Positions 8,513-16,539 of a stretch of 54,761 nt of DNA are shown piece after piece. The position numbers and the translations under genes are program-made. Numbering within the stretch: the stretch's first letter is position 1; each line of letters begins with the position of its first letter. This stretch comes from Candidatus Gastranaerophilales bacterium. Lineage in GTDB: Bacteria; Cyanobacteriota; Vampirovibrionia; Gastranaerophilales; Gastranaerophilaceae. Below the pieces are notes generated by a model. It worked only from the letters and a program-made list of their open reading frames with translations. It searched no databases and was not told the origin of the DNA. The stretch spans positions 1-54,761 of the forward strand of contig CANPYC010000012.1 of NCBI GenBank assembly GCA_947587615.1. Direction: 5' to 3'.

Positions 8513-9859
8513 CTATAATTTTACATCACGCATTAAATCTTTAAGTTTTTGAATAGTAGTTTTCATTGAAACAATATCCGTTGTTCTTTGCTGCAAAAAT
8601 GCGTTAATTTCGGGCATTAATTGAATTGCAACATCAAGCTTAGGATTAGAACCCTGCTGATACATACCTACATCAATTAAATCTTTATTTTCTCTATAAA
8701 GCGCCATTAAATTACGCATTTTACCCGCAGCTTCCTTGTGCTCAGGGTCGCAAATTGCGCTAAAAAGTCTTGAAATTGAACCAAGAGCGTCTATTGCAGG
8801 ATAATGGTTTTGCTCTGCCACTTTTCTTGATAAGAAAATATGCCCGTCAACTATACCACGAACAATATCAACAATCGGGTCTGTAATATCATCACCTTCC
8901 ATTAAAACAGTGTAAAGCGCTGTTATTGAACCTTTTTCAGAATTTCCCGTACGCTCAAGCGCACGCTGAAGCCAAGAAAATATACTTGGCGGGTATCCTT
9001 TCATAGTAGGAGGTTCACCTAACGATAACCCTACTTCACGCCCTGCCATAGCGCAACGAGTAACCGTATCGGTCATTAAAAAGACTTTTTTCCCTTGGTC
9101 ACGAAAATACTCGCAAACAGTTGTTGCAGCAAGCAGGCATTTCATTCTGATTAAAGGAGGCTGGTCGCCTGTTGCACAAACAAGAACAGACTTTTTCATA
9201 CCCTCTTCTTTAAGAGCGTCAACGATAAACTCTTTAACTTCTCTTCCACGTTCACCAATCAGCGCAACAACATTAACATCAGCGTCCGAGTTTCGAGCAA
9301 TCATACCTAAAAGAGTGGATTTTCCGACGCCTGAACCTGCAAATAAGCCCATACGCTGCCCCGTACCCATTGTTAAAAGCCCGTCAATTACCCTAACCCC
9401 TGTTGACATCTGCTCGGTTATAATTGGTCTATGAAAAGCATCAGGGATAGTTCCGTTTATATTCATATATTTTGCCCCTGTTATATCAAGGGGTTTTGAA
9501 TCCATAGGTTCACCCAAAGGAGTAATCAATCTTCCCAATAAAAAATCTCCGACAGGTAAAAGAATAGGTGCACCCGTTGTTTCAACCAAAGAACCCTGCC
9601 CGATTCCTTCTCCGTCATACAAAAGCAAAAGCTGTGCAACATCACCTTTAAAGGCTTGTACTTCTGCCGCTTTTTTTTCACCCGTATAGGTTTGAATATA
9701 GCACAAATCGCCAATTTTAAGCCCCGGAAGCTTAACTTCAACAGTTAAACCCAAAAGCTTTGAAACAACTCCTTTATATTTATATAAATCAATATTTTGG
9801 GTTGTTTGATAAACTTTTGTTTTTAAATTTTGAATTTTATATTCTAAATCTTCTTTCAT
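8513..9859 (-). CDS. fliI: Flagellum-specific ATPase FliI
   Basis: At 448 residues it has FliI length. It has an F1-beta-like fold with Walker A GLFAGSGVGKSTLLG near residue 173, VALIGERGREVKEFI, and the FliI/SctN-typical GEPPTMKGYPPSIFSWLQRA. The MKGYPPS loop separates FliI from ATP synthase beta. The protein drives export of rod, hook and filament subunits. It is on the opposite strand from the flg operon and lies 30 bases after surE, with no fliH or fliJ beside it. A type III secretion ATPase is the only close alternative, and the flagellar context argues against it. Confidence 0.93.
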   Translation of the reverse strand: MKEDLEYKIQNLKTKVYQTTQNIDLYKYKGVVSKLLGLTVEVKLPGLKIGDLCYIQTYTGEKKAAEVQAFKGDVAQLLLLYDGEGIGQGSLVETTGAPILLPVGDFLLGRLITPLGEPMDSKPLDITGAKYMNINGTIPDAFHRPIITEQMSTGVRVIDGLLTMGTGQRMGLFAGSGVGKSTLLGMIARNSDADVNVVALIGERGREVKEFIVDALKEEGMKKSVLVCATGDQPPLIRMKCLLAATTVCEYFRDQGKKVFLMTDTVTRCAMAGREVGLSLGEPPTMKGYPPSIFSWLQRALERTGNSEKGSITALYTVLMEGDDITDPIVDIVRGIVDGHIFLSRKVAEQNHYPAIDALGSISRLFSAICDPEHKEAAGKMRNLMALYRENKDLIDVGMYQQGSNPKLDVAIQLMPEINAFLQQRTTDIVSMKTTIQKLKDLMRDVKL

Positions 9860-9889
9860 TAAATAAATTATAACATTTTTTTATATATT

Positions 9890-10708
9890 TTAAAGATTTC
9901 CCTTGTAAGCGTCATAGCCGTACCAACTACATTTTCCATCCTTACAAAATGCACTTTCAAGCTCTTCCATTGTTGAATGATTTGTCATTTCAAACGTTAC
10001 GGGCGTAATTGAAATTCTGTTTGCTCTAAGCGCCGCAATGTCCGTCCCGTCTTCTTCATGTTTTGAAGTAAGCTCGCCTGCCATCCAATAATAAACTTTG
10101 CCTCGAGGATCGACACGTCTGTCGTATTCATCGGTGAACATTTTTGTTCCGAGCTTTGTAATTTCAATTCCCGCAATATCTTCTTCTTCAAGCGCAGGTG
10201 TATTTATATTTAAAATTGAATTGGGAGGAAATTTAATATCTTTTAATCTCGGCAATAATCTGCAAATAAATTTTGCGGTTGCATCAAAGTATAAAGAGTT
10301 TGGCGTCATTGACGACAGAGAAACGGCAATTGAAGGATAACTTAACATCGCAGCCTCCAAAGCGCAGCTCACCGTACCGGAATACAGAATGTCCCTGCCT
10401 AAATTGGGCCCGTGGTTAATTCCCGAAATTACGATATCGGGAAGTTCATTTTGCCCTAAAAGCGCACAAATTGCAAGTTTTACGCAATCTCCCGGGGTGC
10501 CGTTTGTAACCCATGCTTTTTTAACGCCGTATTGCGGCTCTAATTCTTCAACTCTTATCGGCGAGTTCAGGGTTAAAGAATGCCCCGCTGCGCTTCTTTC
10601 CCTGTCCGGCGCAACGACATAAACTTCATGCTCAAGCGCCAAATTGGACATAAGCGCTTTAATGCCTTCAGCCGCAATACCGTCATCATTTGAAATTAAG
10701 ATTTTCAT
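9890..10708 (-). CDS. surE: 5'/3'-nucleotidase SurE
   Basis: SurE is a divalent-metal nucleoside-monophosphate phosphatase. The protein starts MKILISNDDGIAAEGIKAL, with the metal-binding Asp pair, then RSAAGHSLTLNSPIRVEEL and DIVISGINHGPNLGRDILYS. I place the start at 10708 (272 residues): the motif is at the very N-terminus in this family and an AAAGGGA site sits 7 bases upstream. An in-frame ATG ten codons earlier is unlikely. It is followed 30 bases later by fliI, so the two may be co-transcribed although their functions are unrelated. Confidence 0.93.
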   Translation of the reverse strand: MKILISNDDGIAAEGIKALMSNLALEHEVYVVAPDRERSAAGHSLTLNSPIRVEELEPQYGVKKAWVTNGTPGDCVKLAICALLGQNELPDIVISGINHGPNLGRDILYSGTVSCALEAAMLSYPSIAVSLSSMTPNSLYFDATAKFICRLLPRLKDIKFPPNSILNINTPALEEEDIAGIEITKLGTKMFTDEYDRRVDPRGKVYYWMAGELTSKHEEDGTDIAALRANRISITPVTFEMTNHSTMEELESAFCKDGKCSWYGYDAYKGNL

Positions 10709-10764
10709 AATTTTCCCTTTATAAATATTATTTATCATATCATGATAATTTGTATATTTTAAAT

Positions 10765-10782
10765 TTCATCTATATAGATGAA
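10765..10782. promoter_or_regulatory. Perfect 18-bp palindrome between divergent surE and pilin genes
   Basis: TTCATCTATATAGATGAA is its own reverse complement. It lies in the 127-base divergent intergenic region, about 55 bases from each start. This placement and symmetry suit a dimeric repressor operator; no protein is identified. Confidence 0.4.
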
Positions 10783-10835
10783 TTGATTTATATTAAATAA
10801 AAAAATAATGTATAGTAATGATGGAGAATTATTTT

Positions 10836-11417
10836 ATGAAAAGAAAAAATTTTGCTTTTACACTTATAGAAATAACTATGGTTATTATAGTAATTGGCAT
10901 AATTGCAGCAGTTTCAATAATTTCAGGCTTCCGATTAGAAGATGCCAAATTAAAAAAACTGGCAACCCAAAGCCAGCAGTTTTATACAACCGCTCAAATG
11001 GCTTATGAACAAATTGCAAGCAGCAATACAAAAACAGGCAACATAACATCACTAAAAGACGCTAACGGGGATGGCAGGGTTGATTCTGCGGATTTAAAAA
11101 AATATTTTCTGAAATATTTTGACGGCATGGAAACAAGTTGCAATGATATTAAAGTTATCAATGAAATTTTCAAAAATAATTATTTAAACTCAAATGTTCA
11201 ATGCTTCACAACTCCTTCCGATTTAACAATAGGTGTTGAATATGACAAAAATTGCGACTTAAGCGCAGAAGTAAGAGAATATCTTATACCAAACGAACCT
11301 TCGACAAGAAGTGTGGATAACGCTTGCGCAAGAATGGTTTATGCTTCGGAAAAAGGCAGGGGAATTGTCGGAGTTGATGTATTTTTAATAGCTTTTGGAA
11401 AAAGAACCGTTAAATAA
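10836..11417 (+). CDS. Type IV pilin-like protein with prepilin leader and EF-hand-like loop
   Basis: The N-terminus MKRKNFAFTLIEITMVII is a class III (prepilin) signal: short basic leader, cleavage expected after Ala7, FTLIE with Glu at +5, then a hydrophobic helix to about residue 30. The globular part contains DANGDGRVDSAD at residues 75-86, which fits the EF-hand/dockerin calcium loop DxNxDGxVxxxD. Four Cys residues lie in the C-terminal half. I use the ATG at 10836 (193 residues), with GGAG about 11 bases upstream; an ATG at 10818 would add MMENYF. It could be a minor pilin or pseudopilin. No other pilus genes are nearby. Confidence 0.82.
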   Translation: MKRKNFAFTLIEITMVIIVIGIIAAVSIISGFRLEDAKLKKLATQSQQFYTTAQMAYEQIASSNTKTGNITSLKDANGDGRVDSADLKKYFLKYFDGMETSCNDIKVINEIFKNNYLNSNVQCFTTPSDLTIGVEYDKNCDLSAEVREYLIPNEPSTRSVDNACARMVYASEKGRGIVGVDVFLIAFGKRTVK

Positions 11418-11436
11418 TTTTAATTTTAAATTAAAT

Positions 11437-12645
11437 TTAAATATTAATCTTAAATAAATCCATATCAACTTCGCCGATATTATCGCTCAAGCTTTCAAAA
11501 TGAGCCGAACCTAACGACTCGATATTATAAGAAGTCGGATTTTCTTTCACATATTGCGAGCAGAAGTTTTCCGTTGCAACAATTTGATTGATATATTTAA
11601 GCTTATTAATCATAACGAGCGTTTTTGTAATTTCTCTAGGTGTTGCAGATTTATTTGAAGCATGAAAAGACATTATGTAATTTGCCTTAATTGCCATTTT
11701 CTCAGCAGCACTTGAAATAGCTTCATATAGTTTTAAAATATCGTCTGCAATTTGCATACAAATTGAAAAATCATTAAAAATTATAATTATTCTGTCTTTA
11801 ATTGCAAATTTTGCATTTAAATATTTTGCTTTTAATTTATCAGCAAACATTTTTGTAAATTCAAGCTTAATCTTTTGCAGACTTTCCTTACTTTGCTCAT
11901 CCTGCCCTATATAATCAACATCAAACTCAAACAAACAATAAAAAGTATCAATTTTTAAACTCGACTGTGTTTGTTCTTGAATTTGCCCGCTATTTTCTTT
12001 TTTGGGTTGTTCGTTTTTGATTACAATGCTTTCTCGAGTGTTTATATTTTTTTCATTTTTCCTTGCGTCATTTAAAGAGTCGAGATTATTACTTTCATTT
12101 GCTTCAATCTGCACTTGAAGCGCTTTTGCGTTATATTCGGTTTCTTTGAACTCTTGGTTTTTGTTATTATCTTCATAAGCTTGCAAGTGAGTGATATTTT
12201 CATTGTTACTGTCGGAAACTTCTCCGATTGAAATTTCTTCGATATTTTGAATAATATCATCAACCGCTTCATTTTTTCCCGATTCACCAAGCTTTTTTTT
12301 GTTCAATATATCAAAATAATGATTATCAATGTCCAATGGTTCGCCGTTTGTTAATTTACGATATTTTTCAAGGATATTTAAAATCTTAATACAGCCGAAA
12401 CAAACAAGCGCCATAAGAATTGCAGCAAAAATATAACCCATTGTAATTGTTTTATCGTGTATCGTAATTTCAATATGAACCATCTTATCCATTACACGGG
12501 GCAGTATGCCAAAAAGAAAGTCCAGAGCCATAAACGTGTCGTCATCGTTAATTCTGACAAACCAAGTTGAAATAAAAGCAAGACACGCTAAAGGTGTCAT
12601 AATTCTAATAAATTTTAAGAATGATATCAGTAAATTTAATCCCAT
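11437..12645 (-). CDS. Membrane protein with C-terminal domain resembling a degenerate class III cyclase
   Basis: This 402-residue protein is not assigned to a family with certainty. Two membrane segments lie near residues 12-30 and 68-88, with a short loop between them. A long acidic, Gln/Asn-rich linker runs over residues 115-235. A folded domain of about 165 residues then reads FYCLFEFDVDYIG, IIIIFNDFSICMQIADDIL and INQIVATENFCSQYV. Spacing and motifs (cyclase-like IVxFND, later VATExF) recall adenylate/guanylate cyclase domains, but the metal-binding Asp pair is not evident. The start overlaps the panC stop by 10 bases, so it is the last gene of the pantothenate run. Confidence 0.7.
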   Translation of the reverse strand: MGLNLLISFLKFIRIMTPLACLAFISTWFVRINDDDTFMALDFLFGILPRVMDKMVHIEITIHDKTITMGYIFAAILMALVCFGCIKILNILEKYRKLTNGEPLDIDNHYFDILNKKKLGESGKNEAVDDIIQNIEEISIGEVSDSNNENITHLQAYEDNNKNQEFKETEYNAKALQVQIEANESNNLDSLNDARKNEKNINTRESIVIKNEQPKKENSGQIQEQTQSSLKIDTFYCLFEFDVDYIGQDEQSKESLQKIKLEFTKMFADKLKAKYLNAKFAIKDRIIIIFNDFSICMQIADDILKLYEAISSAAEKMAIKANYIMSFHASNKSATPREITKTLVMINKLKYINQIVATENFCSQYVKENPTSYNIESLGSAHFESLSDNIGEVDMDLFKINI

Positions 12646-13478
12646 AATTTAATATTATCTATTAATCTCGTATCACTTTCAGGTACTCTTGCCGCAATTA
12701 AAATAAGGGTATCATTGTTTATTTGAGTTTGAATTTCAAACGTATTTATATCAACAAATTCAATATATTCAACGTCTAAATCCTCCATTAATTTAAGCGA
12801 ATTATCGGTAATTGATTTTTTTGTTGCAATTCCTTCCTTGTAGTCTTTTTTTGCTTGGAATAAAGCTTTTGAAATATTAAGAGCAAGTTTTCTATCATGC
12901 TGCGTTAAATATTGATTTCTGCTTGAAAGTGCCAAATTGTCAGCTTCTCTAACTATCGGACAGGAAATAATTTCAATATCAAAGTTTAAGTCTTTAACCA
13001 TTTTTTTAATAATAAAAAGTTGTTGAGCGTCTTTTTGTCCAAAGTATGCTCTATTTGCTTTTGTTAGATTGAATAACTTTGCTACAACGCTGCAAACCCC
13101 GTCAAAATGCCCTGGGCGAGATTTAGCGCAGAGTTTATTTACCGCTTCATAAGGAGGACAAATTAAAGTAAGCTCATCCTTATTACCCTGATACATTTCA
13201 GACACCTTCGGAGCAAAAAGAATTTTAACCCCTGCATTTTCACAAAGTTTTGTATCATTTTCAAGTTGTCTTGGGTATTTATCTAAATCTTCATTAATCC
13301 CAAATTGAATTGGATTAACAAAAACGGAAACAACTGTATTATCGTTCTCTTTAACAGCACGATTGATAAGGCTTAAATGCCCTTGGTGCAAAGCACCCAT
13401 AGTTGGCACAAGACCGATTGAACCTTTAAGATTTTTTATTTCTTCCCTTAATTCTTTAATGTTATCTATAATTTTCAA
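12636..13478 (-). CDS. panC: Pantothenate synthetase PanC
   Basis: PanC joins pantoate to beta-alanine using ATP. The 280-residue sequence has the adenylate-forming signature GLVPTMGALHQGHLSLI near residue 20, VSVFVNPIQFG, RPGHFDGVCSVVAKLFN, FGQKDAQQLFIIKKM and the SSRNQYL motif (ALSSRNQYLT). It overlaps panB by 17 bases upstream and the membrane-protein gene by 10 bases downstream, so the three are translationally coupled. Two successive steps of pantothenate (CoA) synthesis are thus encoded together; panE and panD are not in the window. Confidence 0.96.
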   Translation of the reverse strand: MKIIDNIKELREEIKNLKGSIGLVPTMGALHQGHLSLINRAVKENDNTVVSVFVNPIQFGINEDLDKYPRQLENDTKLCENAGVKILFAPKVSEMYQGNKDELTLICPPYEAVNKLCAKSRPGHFDGVCSVVAKLFNLTKANRAYFGQKDAQQLFIIKKMVKDLNFDIEIISCPIVREADNLALSSRNQYLTQHDRKLALNISKALFQAKKDYKEGIATKKSITDNSLKLMEDLDVEYIEFVDINTFEIQTQINNDTLILIAARVPESDTRLIDNIKLWD

Positions 13479-14298
13479 GTTTTTCCATCTCCTCGGTGTC
13501 GAGCGTGAATGATTCTTCTATGCTTGGAAAAGCACCCGATTCAACGTCCGAACAATATGCTTTTGCTGTATTAATCATAATATCTTTTAAATTTGAATAT
13601 TGACGGGCAAATTTCGGTTTAAATCTGTCATATTTACCGAGTATATCGTCACAAACAAGCACTTGACCGTCACATAAGTTTCCTGCGCCTATTCCTATTG
13701 TCGGTATTCTTAATCTTTCAGTAATAAATTGAGCAGATTGCAAGGGCATTAGCTCTAAAACAATTGCAAAACAGCCTGCTGATTGCAGCTTGAGCGCATT
13801 TCTTAAAATTTCCAGCGTATTTTCAACTTTTTTGCCTTGAACTTTATGCCCGCCGATTGAATTAATGCTCATAGGAGTAAAACCCAGATGTCCGATTACG
13901 GGAATTGAATTTTGCGTCAAATGTTTAATACACTCAAGAATATAGTCGTTACAGCCTTCAATTTTAACCGCATTAGCGCCCGCTTTAATAAACTCGCAAG
14001 CATTTTTCATTGTCTGCTCTTTATTGATTTGAAAGCTTCCAAAAGGCATATCGGCTATTAAAAGCGCATTTTTTACCCCTCTTGAAACAGCTTTTGTAAA
14101 AAGAAGCATTTCATCCATTCCGATATCGTATGTATTTTCATAGCCGAGAGCAACTTGTGCTAAGGAATCACCCACAAGTATCATATCAACTCCCGCCTCG
14201 TCAAAATACTTGGCGCTTGAGTAATCGTAAGCGGTTAAAACCGTTATTTTTTTACCTTCTTTTTTGAAGCTCGAAATTTTTTGAATACTCTTTCTCAT
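13462..14298 (-). CDS. panB: 3-methyl-2-oxobutanoate hydroxymethyltransferase PanB
   Basis: PanB makes ketopantoate from 2-oxoisovalerate and methylene-tetrahydrofolate. The 278-residue sequence shows ITVLTAYDYSSAKYFDEAG, DMILVGDSLAQVALGYENT (metal-binding Asp), ADMPFGSFQ, VIGHLGFTPMS and IPTIGIGAGNLCDGQVLVCD, all standard. It starts 11 bases after yvcK and overlaps panC by 17 bases. Its substrate, 2-oxoisovalerate, may also be used by the ferredoxin oxidoreductase encoded at 22.5-25.3 kb. Confidence 0.96.
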   Translation of the reverse strand: MRKSIQKISSFKKEGKKITVLTAYDYSSAKYFDEAGVDMILVGDSLAQVALGYENTYDIGMDEMLLFTKAVSRGVKNALLIADMPFGSFQINKEQTMKNACEFIKAGANAVKIEGCNDYILECIKHLTQNSIPVIGHLGFTPMSINSIGGHKVQGKKVENTLEILRNALKLQSAGCFAIVLELMPLQSAQFITERLRIPTIGIGAGNLCDGQVLVCDDILGKYDRFKPKFARQYSNLKDIMINTAKAYCSDVESGAFPSIEESFTLDTEEMEKLENYR

Positions 14299-14309
14299 CT
14301 ATCCCGACT

Positions 14310-15650
14310 TTATTTTCTTTTTGTCGTTCTTTTATACCAATATAATATAGCTTTGGATAATTTTGTGCAATTATGTCTTACAAGACCGTCCTTGTTATCT
14401 TCCAGCAGATTTTTTGACACAACTTCAACTCCCAAGCGCCTTAGCTCTGCAATATCAATCTCAACAGGGAATGAACCCGCCTGTTCATATTTTTGAGCTA
14501 AATTTCTCGGCATTGTGTTATTAACCAATACCGCATCAAAGAAATTTTTATTTGAATCATCAATGTCATCAAGTCTTACATGGTCAAATATTGTTTTAAC
14601 ATGGTCTGAAACAGAATAGTTATCCGTTTCACCTACTTGTGTCATTGCATTACAAATATATAATTTTTTGGCTTTAGACTCCCAAACGGCTTTTGTTAAA
14701 TCTTTTATTAAAAAATTTGAAATGATTGAAGTATAAAGGCTTCCGGGGCCCATAAGGATTAAATCGGCATTATGTATTGCTTCAACAACATCCGGAGTAG
14801 GTTTACAGTTAGAAGGTTCAGAGCACAGTTGCATAATTTTTTTACCCGCTTCAGGGATATTACTTTCCCCTCTAACAATTGAATCATCTTCCATTTTAGC
14901 ATAAAGCTTCATATCGTCGCACGTTGCAGGCAGAACTCTTCCTCTAATTAACAATACTTTTGATGTTTCTTTAATAGCCGAAACCATATCCCCGCAAATT
15001 GCCGTCATAGCAGTAATAAAAAGATTTCCGAAGCTGTGTCCTTCTAAACCGTCACCTGTTTTAAAGCGATATTGAAAAAGTTTTGTTACTTTTTCATCAT
15101 CATCGGCTAAAGCGGTAATACAGTTTCTTATATCCCCGGGGGGTAAAACTCCCATCTGTTCTCTTAATCTTCCCGAAGAACCGCCGTCATCTCCAACGGT
15201 AACAATGGCTGTAATATTATTTGTTATTTTTTTAATTCCTCGAAGCAAAGTGGATAAACCTGTCCCGCCTCCGATTGCAACAATCTTAGGTCCGTGATCC
15301 AGTTTCATTTTGCGATATAGAACTTCGCCCATTGACTGACGTTTTCTTTTTGTATAGTTGTCATCCATATCAATTGTTGAAAAATTTGTTTTTTTCCAAG
15401 CAAGGATGAATAAAATTCCTCCGAGTATAACCAAAACAATACCAACAGGCTCAGGCGGTACGATATGGAACAATTCTTTTGCTTTTTTGACGATATAATA
15501 CAGCGGTTCAAGTTTAAATATAAACGTAGCGCCGATTGCAGCTAAAACAGAACCCGTTATGCTGAGTAAAAACCATCTTTTTACCTTTAAACCGGGTACC
15601 AGCCATATTGCGTCTTTTGGCATTTTGATTTTTTTATCAAATATTTTCAT
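14310..15650 (-). CDS. yvcK: YvcK/CofD-family protein with N-terminal membrane anchor
   Basis: The cytoplasmic domain from about residue 115 has the YvcK signature: IVAIGGGTGLSTLLRGIKK, VTVGDDGGSSGRLREQMG and LPPGDIRNCITALADD, then LIRGRVLPAT and LMGPGSLYTSII. YvcK proteins bind UDP-sugars and are linked to gluconeogenic growth and cell shape. This one has a roughly 85-residue N-terminal extension with two membrane segments (about residues 27-45 and 67-85), which Bacillus YvcK lacks and, from memory, cyanobacterial homologues often have. At 446 residues its length fits that form. It lies between pxpA and panB with 9- and 11-base gaps. Confidence 0.92.
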   Translation of the reverse strand: MKIFDKKIKMPKDAIWLVPGLKVKRWFLLSITGSVLAAIGATFIFKLEPLYYIVKKAKELFHIVPPEPVGIVLVILGGILFILAWKKTNFSTIDMDDNYTKRKRQSMGEVLYRKMKLDHGPKIVAIGGGTGLSTLLRGIKKITNNITAIVTVGDDGGSSGRLREQMGVLPPGDIRNCITALADDDEKVTKLFQYRFKTGDGLEGHSFGNLFITAMTAICGDMVSAIKETSKVLLIRGRVLPATCDDMKLYAKMEDDSIVRGESNIPEAGKKIMQLCSEPSNCKPTPDVVEAIHNADLILMGPGSLYTSIISNFLIKDLTKAVWESKAKKLYICNAMTQVGETDNYSVSDHVKTIFDHVRLDDIDDSNKNFFDAVLVNNTMPRNLAQKYEQAGSFPVEIDIAELRRLGVEVVSKNLLEDNKDGLVRHNCTKLSKAILYWYKRTTKRK

Positions 15651-15659
15651 TTTTAGCCT

Positions 15660-16298
15660 TTATATCTGTTCTTGAACTCTGTTATAGTTAATTGGGGTTG
15701 GTTTTATAATGTCATAAGCCCTTTTAATATCCTCAAGCGCTCTAAAGTGAATTGTATCGGGTTTAATTTCCAACTCTCTTACCGCTCTAATTGAGCTTGT
15801 TTGATTAAACTCCACTTCATAAGCGGCTTTTGCCCCGAGAGATTCAATAAATTCTTTAGTTTGCGGATTTTGAACAATAATATTTAACCACGGATTAATT
15901 TTTTTTATTGCCAAAGCCATTGTTTGAGCAGCATTTTGCGATTGATTTATAAGCTCTTTTAGGGCACCGTGCGCTCTTACGTGTTCGACTTCAAGGTCAA
16001 ACGTCTTTGCATAGGCAATTATAGCACCTGTTTGATAAGTAATTACCGAAGTAAGTTCATCCTCATCAAGTTCCATTTTTCTTTTGCCAAAGCCTTGGAT
16101 ATCGGGATAACCGATATGAGCACCAAGGGCGCAGTTTTTTTCTTTTGCAAACAAGAGTGCTTTTCTTATGCTCACTGGTTCTCCCGCATGGAAACCTGCT
16201 GATATATTGATAGAACTTGCATAATTAGCAATTTCATATTCAACTTCATTTTTATATACACCATAACTTTGCGCCATGTCACAATTAAAATCGTACAA
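15660..16298 (-). CDS. pxpA: LamB/YcsF-family protein (divergent 5-oxoprolinase subunit A-like)
   Basis: The family signature is clear: YDFNCDMAQSYG at the start, SINISAGFHAGEPVSIRKAL, GAHIGYPDIQGFGKRKM and HVRAHGALKE. PxpA acts with PxpB and PxpC in ATP-dependent 5-oxoproline cleavage; neither is nearby. I favour the TTG at 16298 (GGAG six bases upstream), where family members begin; an upstream ATG at 16376 would add 26 hydrophobic residues. That gives 212 residues against the usual 240-255. The DLGE acidic motif is changed and the C-terminal FADRxYxxDGxLVxR block is not seen. It may have altered activity. It is the first gene of the yvcK-pan run. Confidence 0.8.
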   Translation of the reverse strand: MYDFNCDMAQSYGVYKNEVEYEIANYASSINISAGFHAGEPVSIRKALLFAKEKNCALGAHIGYPDIQGFGKRKMELDEDELTSVITYQTGAIIAYAKTFDLEVEHVRAHGALKELINQSQNAAQTMALAIKKINPWLNIIVQNPQTKEFIESLGAKAAYEVEFNQTSSIRAVRELEIKPDTIHFRALEDIKRAYDIIKPTPINYNRVQEQI

Positions 16299-16539
16299 TT
16301 TTTTCTCCAAATCTAGTTTTGTAAGTTTATATATGAGCAAATATAGACTTATTTTATCATATAACAAATTATACAATGAATTATTTAAATTTTAGGATTA
16401 TTAAGAAAAATTCATACTATGCAACTAGAAAATTTTAAAAATTCATCCCTTTGAAGGATAGTGAGCTGAATTGATTTATTTTAAAAAGATTTTTATATTT
16501 TTTCATTTGATATATAATATAATAACTTAGGAGAATATT

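Noticed and set aside
8513-9859. ATP synthase beta subunit
   Set aside because: The MKGYPPS loop and length fit FliI, and no ATP synthase genes adjoin.
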